Origin: Propionivibrio dicarboxylicus
Lineage (GTDB): Bacteria; Pseudomonadota; Gammaproteobacteria; Burkholderiales; Rhodocyclaceae
Length of the DNA stretch: 64,000 nt
Direction of reading: 5' to 3'
Assembly (NCBI RefSeq): GCF_900099695.1
Contig: NZ_FNCY01000002.1
Coordinates: forward strand, 62,001 to 126,000
Shown: in pieces, positions 24,054 through 32,496 of the stretch
Layout of the letters: the number at the start of each line of letters is the position of its first letter
Position numbering within the stretch: position 1 is the first letter of the stretch
Program-made: the position numbers and the translations under genes
Notes under the pieces: model-generated
Told to the model about the DNA's origin: nothing
Seen by the model: the letters and a program-made list of their open reading frames with translations, nothing else
Database searches by the model: none

Positions 24054-25258
24054 AGCACCACCTCTTCGACGCGGATGTCTTGCGATTCGATAAATGCCGC
24101 CGCGGCATCGAGCACGGCGTCGGCACCGGCGGCCGCGACGACGAGCGAACCAAAGGGCATGCCCTGGATGTCGTCGATATAGCCGTGCAGCAGATTGATC
24201 TTGAGACCGAAGCGCTCCGCCGCCTCGGTCAGCGCAGGACGGTCGACGCTCTCGCCGCGGAAGGACAGGCGCCAGATCCGCCCCTCGCCGCTCTCGAGCA
24301 AGCGTGCGGCGCGGTCGCGAACGCCGGCCGGAATGTCGTTGCCGATCACTTCGCGCAGCAAGGTGCGGGTGATCTCCTGCGTCGGCGCGGTAAAGATGTC
24401 GCCGACACTGCCCTGCTCGGCCAGATGCCCGCCGTCGAGTACGGCGACGCGGTGGGCGATCGCCTTGATCACCTGCATCTGGTGCGTGATCAGCACGATC
24501 GTCAGGCCGAGCCGGCGGTTGATGTCGGCCAGCAACGCAAGGATCGACTGGGTCGTTTCGGGATCGAGCGCCGAGGTCGCCTCGTCGCACAGCAGCACGC
24601 GGGGCTCGGTCGCCAACGCACGGGCGATACCGACGCGCTGCTTCTGGCCGCCGCTGATCTGGTTCGGATAACGGTCGCGCTGCTCGCGCAGGCCGACGAG
24701 ATCGAGCAGTTCGTCAACGCGCGTCGCAATGTGCGATTCGGGGACGCCGGCGAGTTCAAGCGGCAAGGCGATGTTGCCGGCGACGGTACGCGACGACAAC
24801 AGGTTGAAGTGCTGGAAAATCATGCCGATGCGCCGGCGCAGTTGCCGCAATTCGGCGGCATCGAGCGTCAGCAGGTCGCGGCCTTCGAACTCGATCGTGC
24901 CGGCACTCGGTCGCTCCAGCAGGTTGAGCGTGCGCAGCAAGGTGCTCTTGCCGGCACCGCTGCGCCCGATGATGCCGAAGATCTCGCCTTCACGGATATC
25001 GAGGTTGATATCATCGAGCGCCTGAACGCCGCCGTCGAAGAGCTTGCCGATCGTCCGCAGCGAAAACAGGCGACTGGCGGCTACATCCCCCACGCCTTGC
25101 GTCGCCGCCGTCGGCGCCACGATGTCTCGGACCAAGGGGGGCAGCGCCGTCGAGCGATCGCCACCCCGGTTCCCGGCATCCCGCCAGGCCGTCAGCCAGC
25201 GGGAAAGAACACCGCCTTGCGCCGCCACGAGCGGCAAAGTTCTTATTAACTCCGTCAC
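24050..25258 (-). CDS. metN: MetN-family ABC transporter ATP-binding protein with N-terminal extension
   Basis: ATPase of the methionine-type importer, 402 residues. Walker A GRSGAGKST near residue 98, signature ISGGQKQRVGIARAL near 200, Walker B VLLCDEATSALDPET near 220, H-loop VLITHQM near 257. A C-terminal NIL domain (from about residue 320), which in E. coli MetN binds methionine for feedback inhibition, is present. The ABC core begins only near residue 65: the first 60 residues (GTG start at 25258 preceded by GAGGTGA) are an extension not found in ordinary MetN, which is about 343 residues. The extension has no clear membrane segment. Operon with metI and metQ. Confidence 0.9.
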   Translation of the reverse strand: MTELIRTLPLVAAQGGVLSRWLTAWRDAGNRGGDRSTALPPLVRDIVAPTAATQGVGDVAASRLFSLRTIGKLFDGGVQALDDINLDIREGEIFGIIGRSGAGKSTLLRTLNLLERPSAGTIEFEGRDLLTLDAAELRQLRRRIGMIFQHFNLLSSRTVAGNIALPLELAGVPESHIATRVDELLDLVGLREQRDRYPNQISGGQKQRVGIARALATEPRVLLCDEATSALDPETTQSILALLADINRRLGLTIVLITHQMQVIKAIAHRVAVLDGGHLAEQGSVGDIFTAPTQEITRTLLREVIGNDIPAGVRDRAARLLESGEGRIWRLSFRGESVDRPALTEAAERFGLKINLLHGYIDDIQGMPFGSLVVAAAGADAVLDAAAAFIESQDIRVEEVVL

Positions 25259-25552
25259 GTTTCATCACCTCATCAGGACACGCTGTGCGAGGCCCGAGCG
25301 ACGAAACATCCGGAATTCATCCGACGGCGTACCGTCCGTGCCTTGCAGTCAAGGCCACACCTTATAACCAGAAAAAGGCGCCGTGAACGAATTAATAATT
25401 ATTTGAATATATCAAAATGGCAGATAGGCCCCAAACCGGTGCTGCTCGAGACGTCAGCGCGGCGGCCGCACGGATGCCGACCGCGTGCCGACCACGCAGC
25501 GGCCGTCCTGCCGCTTCCGCACGAACGGCCGGACAGACGCCGCGCGTGCGCC
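25259..25552. other. Upstream region of the metNIQ operon
   Basis: About 290 bp between gudD's end and metN's start. Positions 25385-25425 are strikingly AT-rich for this genome and probably hold the metNIQ promoter on the - strand. I see no recognisable riboswitch or MetJ-type box. The GC-rich part 25440-25550 downstream of gudD contains no hairpin followed by a T-run. Confidence 0.4.
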
Positions 25553-26962
25553 TCAGTCGCGATGGAAACTGGGCTTCTTCGGATCGTATTGCCAGTCCGG
25601 CACGAGGTAGCGCATCGCCACCGCATCGTCCCGCGCGCCGGGCCCGAGCGACCGGTACAGCGCATGGGCACGCTCGATCGCGTCGAGGTCGGGTTCGATG
25701 CCGAGACCGGGCCGCTCGGGTACCTGCACGAGACCATCGACAATACGCAAGGGTTCGCGCGTCAAACGCTCACGCCCTTCCTGCCAGATCCAGTGCGTAT
25801 CGATCGCCGTGATCTTGCCCGGCGCTGCCGCGGCGGCATGGGTAAACATCGCCAGCGACACATCGAAATGGTTGTTGGAATGCGAGCCCCAGGTCAGTCC
25901 AAAGGCATCGCACATCTGCGCCACGCGGACCGAGCCTTGCATCGTCCAGAAATGCGGATCGGCGAGCGGAATGTCGACGGCATCAAGCTTGAGCGAATGG
26001 TTGAGCTGGCGCCAGTCGGTCGCCACCATGTTCGTCGCCGTCGGAATGCCGGTGGCACGCCGGAACTCGGCCATGATCTCGCGCCCCGAATAACCGGCCT
26101 CCGGACCGCAGGGATCTTCGGCATAGGCGAGGATGTCGCCGTGTCCGCGACAAAAGGCGATGGCGTCGGCCAACGGCCAGGCGCCGTTTGGATCGAGCGT
26201 CACGCGCGCCTGCGGGAAGCGTCGCTTGATCGCGGCGACGGCTTCGATCTCCTCGTCACCCCGCATCACCCCGCCCTTGAGCTTGAAGTCGCTGAAACCG
26301 TAGCAGTCGGCCGACGCTTCGGCCAGACGTGCGATCGCCGCCGGCGTCAGCGCCTCTTCGTTGCGCAGGCGATACCAGTCGTGATTGCCTTCCGACACCC
26401 CGGAATACGGCAAGTCGGTGCGCGTCCGGTCGCCGATATAGAAGAGATAACTCAGCATGCGCACGGCATCGCGCTGCTGGCCGTTGCCGAGCAGTTCGCA
26501 CACCGGCACGCCGAGATGCTGACCGAGCAGGTCGAGCAGCGCGGCTTCGACGGCGGTAATGACATTGTCCATGCGCAGGTTGATCTCGTGCGGCTGCGCC
26601 AGCACCCGCGCTTCCGAATCCGACACCACCCGATGCACGATCGTCTGGTGTGCCGCCGGACCATGCGCGAACGACTGGCGCAAGCGGTTGAGCACGGCGT
26701 TGTAGCGCCCGACCGGCTGCCCGATCACAAGCTCGCGCGAGCGCTCGAGAGCCTGCCGAATGCCTTCGCCGCCGGGTACCTCGCCGATGCCAAGACGGCC
26801 GGCGTCATCCTTGAGCAGGACAATATTGCGCGTGAAATACGGCCCGTGGGCACCGCACAGGTTGAGCAGCATGCTGTCCTGGCCGGCCACCGGGATCACC
26901 TGCATCTCGATTACGCGCGGCGTGTCGGCCCGCGCACTTGCTTCCGAATAATCCTTGCTCAT
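25553..26962 (-). CDS. gudD: D-glucarate dehydratase
   Basis: Enolase-superfamily enzyme converting D-glucarate (and L-idarate) to 5-dehydro-4-deoxy-D-glucarate with Mg2+. The 469-residue length is close to E. coli Gud[20 protein letters not shown] near residue 40, [19 protein letters not shown] near 225 (KxK base region), [10 protein letters not shown] near 255 (first metal ligand Asp), AEDPCG near 285, NMVATDW near 310 and [18 protein letters not shown] near 360 (catalytic His) are all present. It is the last gene of tctB-tctA-tctC-gudD, so the transporter most likely imports glucarate. The next enzyme (kdgD or garL) is not in the window. Confidence 0.95.
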   Translation of the reverse strand: MSKDYSEASARADTPRVIEMQVIPVAGQDSMLLNLCGAHGPYFTRNIVLLKDDAGRLGIGEVPGGEGIRQALERSRELVIGQPVGRYNAVLNRLRQSFAHGPAAHQTIVHRVVSDSEARVLAQPHEINLRMDNVITAVEAALLDLLGQHLGVPVCELLGNGQQRDAVRMLSYLFYIGDRTRTDLPYSGVSEGNHDWYRLRNEEALTPAAIARLAEASADCYGFSDFKLKGGVMRGDEEIEAVAAIKRRFPQARVTLDPNGAWPLADAIAFCRGHGDILAYAEDPCGPEAGYSGREIMAEFRRATGIPTATNMVATDWRQLNHSLKLDAVDIPLADPHFWTMQGSVRVAQMCDAFGLTWGSHSNNHFDVSLAMFTHAAAAAPGKITAIDTHWIWQEGRERLTREPLRIVDGLVQVPERPGLGIEPDLDAIERAHALYRSLGPGARDDAVAMRYLVPDWQYDPKKPSFHRD

Positions 26963-27080
26963 GAATGCTTTCCATCGTTCGTCATGATCACCCTGTTCAT
27001 GCCATCCGCCGCGCGCGACAACAGGGCAGCACCGACCGGCGCGCCGCGCCGGTCGTCCTCTTTAATGCAAGCTTTCAGGG

Positions 27081-28055
27081 TCAGTCGACCGTCGCGCCCG
27101 ACTTCTTCACCAACGCCGCCCAGCGCGGAATCTCGCGCTGCATCAGGGCGGTCAGTTCTTCCGGCGAACTGGCGACGATTTCCATGCTGATGCCTTTTTC
27201 CAGCTTGTCCCGGGCGTCCTGCGACTTCAGGCCCTTGACGATCTCGGCATGCAGGCGCTTGACGATCTCCTTCGGCGTGCCGCGCGGCGCATAGACCGCC
27301 TGCCAGGACACCATTTCGAAGTCCTTGACGCCGGCCTCGGCCATCGTCGGCGTCTCGGGCGCCAGCGGCGAACGCTTCGGCGAGGTCACCGCCAGCAGCT
27401 TCAATTTGCCGGCCTTGACCAGCCCTGCGCCGGCCGTGAGCTGATCGAACATGAAGGCGACCTGCCCGCCCGCCACGTCCTGGAAGGCCTGCGGACTACC
27501 CTTGTAAGCGACGTGCGTGACCGGCACACCGACGATATCGCCGAACAGTTCGCCGGCCAGATGCGTCGAGGTTCCGGCGCCCGACGACGCGAAGGTACGC
27601 ACGTTGGCATCCTTCTTGAGCAACGCGACAAGATCGGCGACCGAATTCACCGGCAATTGCGCGTTCACATACAGCGCGTTGGGAATGAAGCCGACGAGCG
27701 TGATCGGCTCGAAATCCTTGACCGGATCGTAAGGCAGATTTTTGTAGAGACCGGCATTGATGGCATGCGTGCTGATCGTCCCGCCCATCAGCGTATAACC
27801 GTCCGGTTTTGCCTTGGCGGTATAGGTCGCACCGACCGCGCCGGCGGCGCCGGGACGGTTCTCGATAACGACCGGCTGGCCGAGCGCCGTCGATAGATGC
27901 TGCGCCACCGTGCGGCCGACGACGTCGGTCGTCCCGCCGGCCGTAAACGGCACCACATAGGCGATCGGCTTGGTCGGCCAGGCCTGCGCCGAAGCCGGAA
28001 GAGACACACAGGACAGCACGGCGGCCGCCGCCAGGATGAACTCACGTCGAATCAC
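27081..28055 (-). CDS. TctC-type periplasmic solute-binding protein, probably for glucarate
   Basis: 324-residue Bug/TctC-family binding protein with a signal peptide ending LPASAQA. The ligand-binding opening YVVPFTAGGTTDVVGRTVAQ and ENRPGAAGAVGA are typical, as is SSGAGTSTHLAGELF. GTG 28055 is chosen because GGAAGGAG lies six bases upstream; the frame stays open 26 codons farther without such a site. It follows tctA and precedes gudD by 118 bp, which points to D-glucarate or galactarate as ligand. Ligand assignment is inferred from context only. Confidence 0.9.
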   Translation of the reverse strand: MIRREFILAAAAVLSCVSLPASAQAWPTKPIAYVVPFTAGGTTDVVGRTVAQHLSTALGQPVVIENRPGAAGAVGATYTAKAKPDGYTLMGGTISTHAINAGLYKNLPYDPVKDFEPITLVGFIPNALYVNAQLPVNSVADLVALLKKDANVRTFASSGAGTSTHLAGELFGDIVGVPVTHVAYKGSPQAFQDVAGGQVAFMFDQLTAGAGLVKAGKLKLLAVTSPKRSPLAPETPTMAEAGVKDFEMVSWQAVYAPRGTPKEIVKRLHAEIVKGLKSQDARDKLEKGISMEIVASSPEELTALMQREIPRWAALVKKSGATVD

Positions 28056-28143
28056 AGCAAACTCCTTCCCTGAAGTTGATACACCCGATTCCCCACCTCG
28101 CGCCGGACCGCCGAAGGAGCGCGCCGACGCCATGACAAAGCCA

Positions 28144-29655
28144 TCAATCGTCCTCGACGAACACCTCTTCGCGCTTCTTGCGCAAGGCCGGCAGCAAGAC
28201 CGTCAGCATCGCCAGCGCGGCGATCGCCAGCATCGTTGCGCTGATCGGCCGCGACACCAGCACCAGCGGATTGCCTTTCGAGAGCAACAGGGTGCGGCGC
28301 AGGAATTCCTCCATCATCGGCCCGAGGATGAATCCCAGCAGCATCGGTGCCGGCTCGCATTCGAGCTTGCGAAAGAGGTAGCCGGCCAAGCCGAAAACCG
28401 CCATGAAATAGATATCGAAGGTGGTGTTGGCGAGGCTGAAGACGCCGATCGCGCAGAACACCATGATCGCCGGAAAAAGAAAGTGATACGGCACCGACAC
28501 CATGCGCACCCACAGGCCGATCAGCGGCAGGTTGAGCACGACGAGCATCAGGTTGCCGATCCACATCGACGCGACGAGCCCCCAGAACAGCGCCGGCTGC
28601 TCGGTCATCACCGACGGCCCGGGCTGGATGCCCTGCATGATCATCGCGCCGATCATCAGCGCCATCACCGGATTCGAGGGAATCCCCAAGGTCAGCATCG
28701 GAATGAAGGACGACTGCGCGCCGGCGTTGTTGGCGGCTTCCGGCGCCGCGACGCCCTCGATCGCCCCCTTGCCGAAATTCTTGGCATTGCGCGAAACCTT
28801 CTTCTCCAGCGCATAGGCGGCAAAGGACGACAGCATGGCGCCGCCGCCGGGCAGGATGCCGAGGATCGAACCGAGCGCGGTGCCGCGCAGGGCCGGCGCC
28901 GCGATCGCCTTGAGTTCGTCGCGGGCCAGCATGAGCCCGGTCACTTTCTTCACCAGCAGGCTGCGCTCCCCCTCCTTCTCGAGGTTGCTGATGATCTCGC
29001 CGAGGCCGAAGACGCCCATGGCGACGACGACGAAATTGATCCCGTCAAGCAACTCGGGTACGCCGAAGGTATAGCGCGCGACGTTGGCATTGACGTCGGT
29101 ACCGACGATACCGAGCAGCAGGCCGAACACGATCATGCCGATCGCATGGAGCAGCGAGCCATGGGCGAGCACTACCGAGGCGACGAGACCGAGCACCATC
29201 AGCGAGAAGTATTCGGCGGGTCCGAATTTCAGCGCGATCTCGGCGAGCGGCGGCGAGAACAGCGCAATCAGCACCGTCGTCACCGTACCGGCGAAAAAGG
29301 ACGCCAGCGCCGCCGTCGCCAAGGCCTTGCCGGCCCGGCCCTGTTTGGCCATTTCGTGCCCGTCGAGCGCCGTCACGACCGACGAGGATTCGCCGGGCAG
29401 GTTGATCAGGATCGCTGTCGTCGAACCGCCGTACTGGGCGCCGTAGAAAATCCCCGCCAGCATGATCAGCGCCGACACCGGCGGCAAGCCGAAGGTTACC
29501 GGCAGCAGCATGGCGATCGTCGCCACCGGCCCCAATCCAGGCAACACGCCGATTGCCGTCCCCATGACAACGCCAAAGAGGCAATAGGCCAGATTGACGG
29601 CACTCGCCGCCGTTTGCAGCCCCAGTCCGAGATTGGCAAAAATACTCGCATCCAT
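28144..29655 (-). CDS. TctA-type large permease subunit
   Basis: 503-residue inner-membrane permease of the tripartite tricarboxylate family, about 12 helices. GVLPGLGPVATIAMLLPVTF near residue 37 and GILPGGGAMLSSFAAYALEKK near 262 are the two internal-repeat signatures; GGSTTAILINLPGESSSV near 75 is also conserved. It starts 9 bp after tctB and belongs to the tctB-tctA-tctC-gudD operon. Compared with the TctA at 1.6 kb it is a clear paralogue with different loop residues, consistent with a different substrate. Confidence 0.93.
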   Translation of the reverse strand: MDASIFANLGLGLQTAASAVNLAYCLFGVVMGTAIGVLPGLGPVATIAMLLPVTFGLPPVSALIMLAGIFYGAQYGGSTTAILINLPGESSSVVTALDGHEMAKQGRAGKALATAALASFFAGTVTTVLIALFSPPLAEIALKFGPAEYFSLMVLGLVASVVLAHGSLLHAIGMIVFGLLLGIVGTDVNANVARYTFGVPELLDGINFVVVAMGVFGLGEIISNLEKEGERSLLVKKVTGLMLARDELKAIAAPALRGTALGSILGILPGGGAMLSSFAAYALEKKVSRNAKNFGKGAIEGVAAPEAANNAGAQSSFIPMLTLGIPSNPVMALMIGAMIMQGIQPGPSVMTEQPALFWGLVASMWIGNLMLVVLNLPLIGLWVRMVSVPYHFLFPAIMVFCAIGVFSLANTTFDIYFMAVFGLAGYLFRKLECEPAPMLLGFILGPMMEEFLRRTLLLSKGNPLVLVSRPISATMLAIAALAMLTVLLPALRKKREEVFVEDD

Positions 29656-29664
29656 CGTCGTGCC

Positions 29665-30129
29665 TCAGCTTTCGAACCAGGAACCGAAGAGCGGCATCGG
29701 CAGCGACAAGCCCTTGACGAAGACCAGCGCGCAGAAGGCGATCAATCCGATCGCCGCCAGGATCGCCCGCCATTCGAGCCGGAATTTCGCGCTCGCCGAG
29801 GCGCTCCCGAGGATCAGCACCGCCAGGGCGATCAAGAGCCCGGCCCGTTCGAGCAGGAAGGCGAACGCGACGGTCGCGGCGAACACGATTCCGGCCTTGC
29901 GCCAGGCGAAACCGTTCAGCGGCGCACCGCGGCGCGTCAGGCTGCGCAAGAGCGACAGCGCACCGATCAGCATCAGCAGGCCGGACAGCAGACTCGGAAA
30001 ATACCCCGCGCCCATCCGGCTCGCCGTCCCGACCGGATAGTCGCGGGCGATCCAGTAGGCGGCCGCGCCGAACACCAAGTACAGGCATCCGGTCCAGAAA
30101 TCCTTCTGGCTCTTGATCTTAACGCTCAC
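29665..30129 (-). CDS. TctB-type small membrane subunit
   Basis: 154-residue small subunit with about four hydrophobic segments; FWTGCLYLVFGAAAYWIARD followed by GTASRMGAGYFPSLLSGLLM is the common TctB opening. The likely start is GTG 30129, preceded closely by GGGGAG; no ATG is suitably placed. The frame remains open upstream to 30372 but that part crosses a repeat element and is arginine-rich. First gene of the glucarate operon; its leader runs toward the MITE-like element at 30244-30419. Confidence 0.85.
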   Translation of the reverse strand: MSVKIKSQKDFWTGCLYLVFGAAAYWIARDYPVGTASRMGAGYFPSLLSGLLMLIGALSLLRSLTRRGAPLNGFAWRKAGIVFAATVAFAFLLERAGLLIALAVLILGSASASAKFRLEWRAILAAIGLIAFCALVFVKGLSLPMPLFGSWFES

Positions 30130-30243
30130 ACGCTCCCCTTCCCTGTTCCTTCGGCAGAGCCGCGCCGCAATGACGCTTCCTGCCCGGTCGCTTGCCACGA
30201 AACGCGCGGTGCCGTAATGCACGGCGGGCACGCTTGCGTCTAA

Positions 30244-30419
30244 GAGCCTATTTCGGTAGGGATCGTGGGCCGCGCCGGCGGCCCTTCGGGTTGCCGATAC
30301 GTGCGGTGTCTGCGGCCTTGCTCCGCTTGCGCATGGAACAACCATGCGCTGCGCCTCCCGCCTTGCATCCATCCGCCCCTATCGACAACGCGGCCCGCAA
30401 GCCCTACCGAAATAGGCTC
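30244..30419. mobile_element. MITE-like element, 176 bp, terminal inverted repeats, 3-bp target duplication
   Basis: The ends are perfect 18-bp inverted repeats: GAGCCTATTTCGGTAGGG at the left and its complement at the right. TAA stands directly outside both ends (30241-30243 and 30420-30422), a probable target duplication. Complementarity continues inward with mismatches (GGGCCGCG against CGCGGCCC) to a central hairpin GCGCATGG-AACAA-CCATGCGC (30329-30349), so the whole element can fold into one long stem. It encodes nothing. The GAGCC start and 3-bp TAA duplication resemble IS5-family elements, so it may be a non-autonomous derivative; no transposase is in the window. Confidence 0.75.
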
Positions 30420-30456
30420 TAAACTGTCGTACTTGTTGTTGCGAAGGGCAGTAAAG

Positions 30457-30472
30457 CACTAATATATTAGTG
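30457..30472. promoter_or_regulatory. Perfect 16-bp palindrome, candidate GntR operator
   Basis: CACTAATATATTAGTG is a perfect palindrome of AT-rich sequence within GC-rich surroundings. It ends 26 bp before the gntR start codon and lies in the region shared with the divergent tctB-tctA-tctC-gudD operon. Size, symmetry and place fit the binding site of a dimeric GntR/FCD regulator controlling itself and the glucarate genes. Confidence 0.6.
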
Positions 30473-30498
30473 TGTCAACGCCGTTACGGAGCCAATCC

Positions 30499-31224
30499 AT
30501 GGAAGTCATGTCCACTCTTTCCTCGCCGCCGTCGTCAGCGAGCCCGGATACGCCGCGGCTCGACCGCTCGCGTCATGCCGCGCCGCAAGTGCTCGACTAC
30601 TTGCGCGAACAGATCATTTCGCTGCGTTTGCCGCCGGGCAGCGTGCTCTCGCGACAGGACATCGCGACCCAGTTCGGCCTCAGCCAGACGCCCGTGCGCG
30701 ACGCCCTCATCCACCTGACCGAAGAAGGCCTGGTCGACGTCTTCGCCCAGCACAAGACCGTCGTCAGCCGGATCGACGTCCAGGCGGCGCAACAGGCGCA
30801 TTTCCTGCGCCGATCGATCGAAAAGGAAATCGCCCGCGTGCTCGCCAGCCAGAGCGATCCGGCGCTCATCAAGGCGCTCGAGGCGATCATCGCCAGCCAG
30901 CAACACGCGCTCGAGGCGGAGAATTACGAGGACCTGATCGGTAACGACCGGGGCTTTCACCGTCGCATGTACGACGCTGCCGGCGTGCCGGATCTCTATG
31001 CGCTGGTGCGGCGCAACAGCGGCCACCTCGACCGCCTGCGCCGCCTGCATGTCCCGGTCCCGGGCAAGGGATTGTCGGTGATCGAGGAACACCGGCGCAT
31101 CGTCGCGGCAATCGCCTCGGGCGATCCCGATGCGGCGATGCGCAGCGTCGAGAAACACCTCGCCGGAACGCTGTCATGGATTGACGGCGTCCGCGAGCAA
31201 TTCCCCGATTACATCATCCACTGA
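30499..31224 (+). CDS. GntR-family (FCD) transcriptional regulator of the glucarate genes
   Basis: 241-residue regulator. Winged helix: VLDYLREQIISLRLPPGSVL, then SRQDIATQFGLSQTPVRDAL near residues 50-70; the C-terminal FCD domain has metal/ligand residues in ENYEDLIGNDRGFHRRMYDA near 140-160 and the HRRIVAAIASGD and KHLAGTL segments. ATG 30499 has GGAG seven bases upstream; GTG 30472 and ATG 30508 are alternatives. Divergent from the tctB-tctA-tctC-gudD operon, with a 16-bp palindrome between; it is the likely regulator, responding to glucarate or a product. Confidence 0.9.
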   Translation: MEVMSTLSSPPSSASPDTPRLDRSRHAAPQVLDYLREQIISLRLPPGSVLSRQDIATQFGLSQTPVRDALIHLTEEGLVDVFAQHKTVVSRIDVQAAQQAHFLRRSIEKEIARVLASQSDPALIKALEAIIASQQHALEAENYEDLIGNDRGFHRRMYDAAGVPDLYALVRRNSGHLDRLRRLHVPVPGKGLSVIEEHRRIVAAIASGDPDAAMRSVEKHLAGTLSWIDGVREQFPDYIIH

Positions 31225-31244
31225 CGCCGGCCGGCGTCCGCCGT

Positions 31245-32444
31245 TTACTTGCCGGGCGCGGGCGACGCCGCTTCCCCCGGCGCCTTGGGCGCCGGCGTCT
31301 TCGGCAGCGTATTCACCACCATGAAGGTGACGAAGGAGGTCGCGACCATCACCCAGATCAGCGCACCAAATCCCGCCTGTTTGACCACCGGCCCGATCAG
31401 CCAGACCGCCAGCGAACTGGCACCGAGCGCGACGGTGAGCCGCATGCCGGAGACGCGCGAGCGCATGGCATCGTCGACAAAACGCACGACCATGGCATCG
31501 GTAAAGGGAATCGCGCCGAAAATCGCCGCCATGAAGACGATCTGGGCGACATAGAACAGCCAGCCCTCGGCGCCGCTGGCGACGATCAGACCGAACAACT
31601 GCAGGACAACGACGCTGATATACAGCGGCTTGAGCGCGACGGTGTCGATCAGGCGGCCGATCACCAGCTGGTTCAGCGAGGCAATCGTATAGACGATCGC
31701 GAGCAAGAGGCCGATCTGCGCGGGATCGGACGCCAGGTCGGCGAACTTGCTGCTGAGCAGTTCGAAATTGCTGCTCGTCGAGAAATTGAACAGCGTGCTG
31801 CCGCTGGTCGCTGCCACGGTCATGATGAACAGGACCTTGGCCATCGACATGCCCTGATGCTCGCCCGCCGCCGCCTTTTTCTTGGCCGGGGCCGAATGCT
31901 CGCGCGTCGCGGCCAGCGCGAAGGCGATACCGGCAAGCACGCTGATCACGCCGGGCACGACGAAGGCCATGCGCCAACCAAAATACTTGATGAGCAGACC
32001 GGTCACCCCGGCCGCTGCGGCCACGCCGAGATTGCCGGCCAGGCCGTTGAGGCCGATCACCCAGCCCGGCCGCTGTTCGCCCTGCACCAGCATCGGAATG
32101 CCAACGGGATGATAGATCGAAGCCGCGCAGCCGATCAGCGCCATGGCGATCGAGAGCTGGAGCGGCGATGCCGTCAGGCTGACGGCGATCGAGGCGAGTC
32201 CGATGCCGACGAAAAAGACGACCATCATCGGGCGCCGCCCCCAGAGATCACCGAAACGCCCGGCAGGCAAGGAGCCGAGGCCGAAGCAGAAGAAGGCCGG
32301 CACGCTGTAGGGCATCAGGTCCTCCCAGCGGGCGAGGCCGAAATCGCGGGCGATCGAGGTCACCGCTGTGGCAAAAATCAGCAGGAACATGTGGTCCAGC
32401 GCGTGACCGAGATTGAGTAGAAGCCGTGTCGTCAGATTGTGCAT
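31245..32444 (-). CDS. Major facilitator superfamily transporter
   Basis: 399-residue MFS carrier with 12 predicted helices and a hydrophilic central loop near residues 185-200 rich in Ala, Lys and His. GSLPAGRFGDLWGRRPMMVV near residue 57 is the A-motif, and AASIYHPVGIPMLVQGEQRPG near 107 resembles fosmidomycin-resistance-type and related exporters. Ends in a Pro/Ala-rich tail. It is transcribed divergently from an AraC regulator 52 bp away, which probably controls it. Substrate unknown. Confidence 0.85.
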   Translation of the reverse strand: MHNLTTRLLLNLGHALDHMFLLIFATAVTSIARDFGLARWEDLMPYSVPAFFCFGLGSLPAGRFGDLWGRRPMMVVFFVGIGLASIAVSLTASPLQLSIAMALIGCAASIYHPVGIPMLVQGEQRPGWVIGLNGLAGNLGVAAAAGVTGLLIKYFGWRMAFVVPGVISVLAGIAFALAATREHSAPAKKKAAAGEHQGMSMAKVLFIMTVAATSGSTLFNFSTSSNFELLSSKFADLASDPAQIGLLLAIVYTIASLNQLVIGRLIDTVALKPLYISVVVLQLFGLIVASGAEGWLFYVAQIVFMAAIFGAIPFTDAMVVRFVDDAMRSRVSGMRLTVALGASSLAVWLIGPVVKQAGFGALIWVMVATSFVTFMVVNTLPKTPAPKAPGEAASPAPGK

Positions 32445-32459
32445 GGGCTGATTATCGAC

Positions 32460-32476
32460 TACGATCGCTTGTCGTA
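32460..32476. promoter_or_regulatory. Inverted repeat between the MFS and AraC genes
   Basis: TACGA-N7-TCGTA lies in the 52-bp divergent gap. The right half belongs to TGTCGTATTTGTT (32470-32482), which differs by one base from TGTCGTACTTGTT at 30425-30437 upstream of gntR. It may be a regulator binding site; support is by position and repetition only. Confidence 0.35.
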
Positions 32477-32496
32477 TTTGTTATAAAACGCAAAGA

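Noticed and set aside
23400-24590. A longer MetI reading frame extending upstream of 24053
   Set aside because: The extension overlaps metN, is arginine-rich low-complexity sequence, and ATG 24053 gives a normal 217-residue permease with an ATGA overlap.
25259-25552. S-adenosylmethionine riboswitch or MetJ boxes upstream of metN
   Set aside because: I could not find the conserved riboswitch stems or repeated AGACGTCT-type boxes.
27970-30243. 757-codon + strand open frame across tctA and tctB
   Set aside because: Antisense shadow rich in Arg, Gln, His and Asp; the opposite strand holds three recognisable transporter genes.
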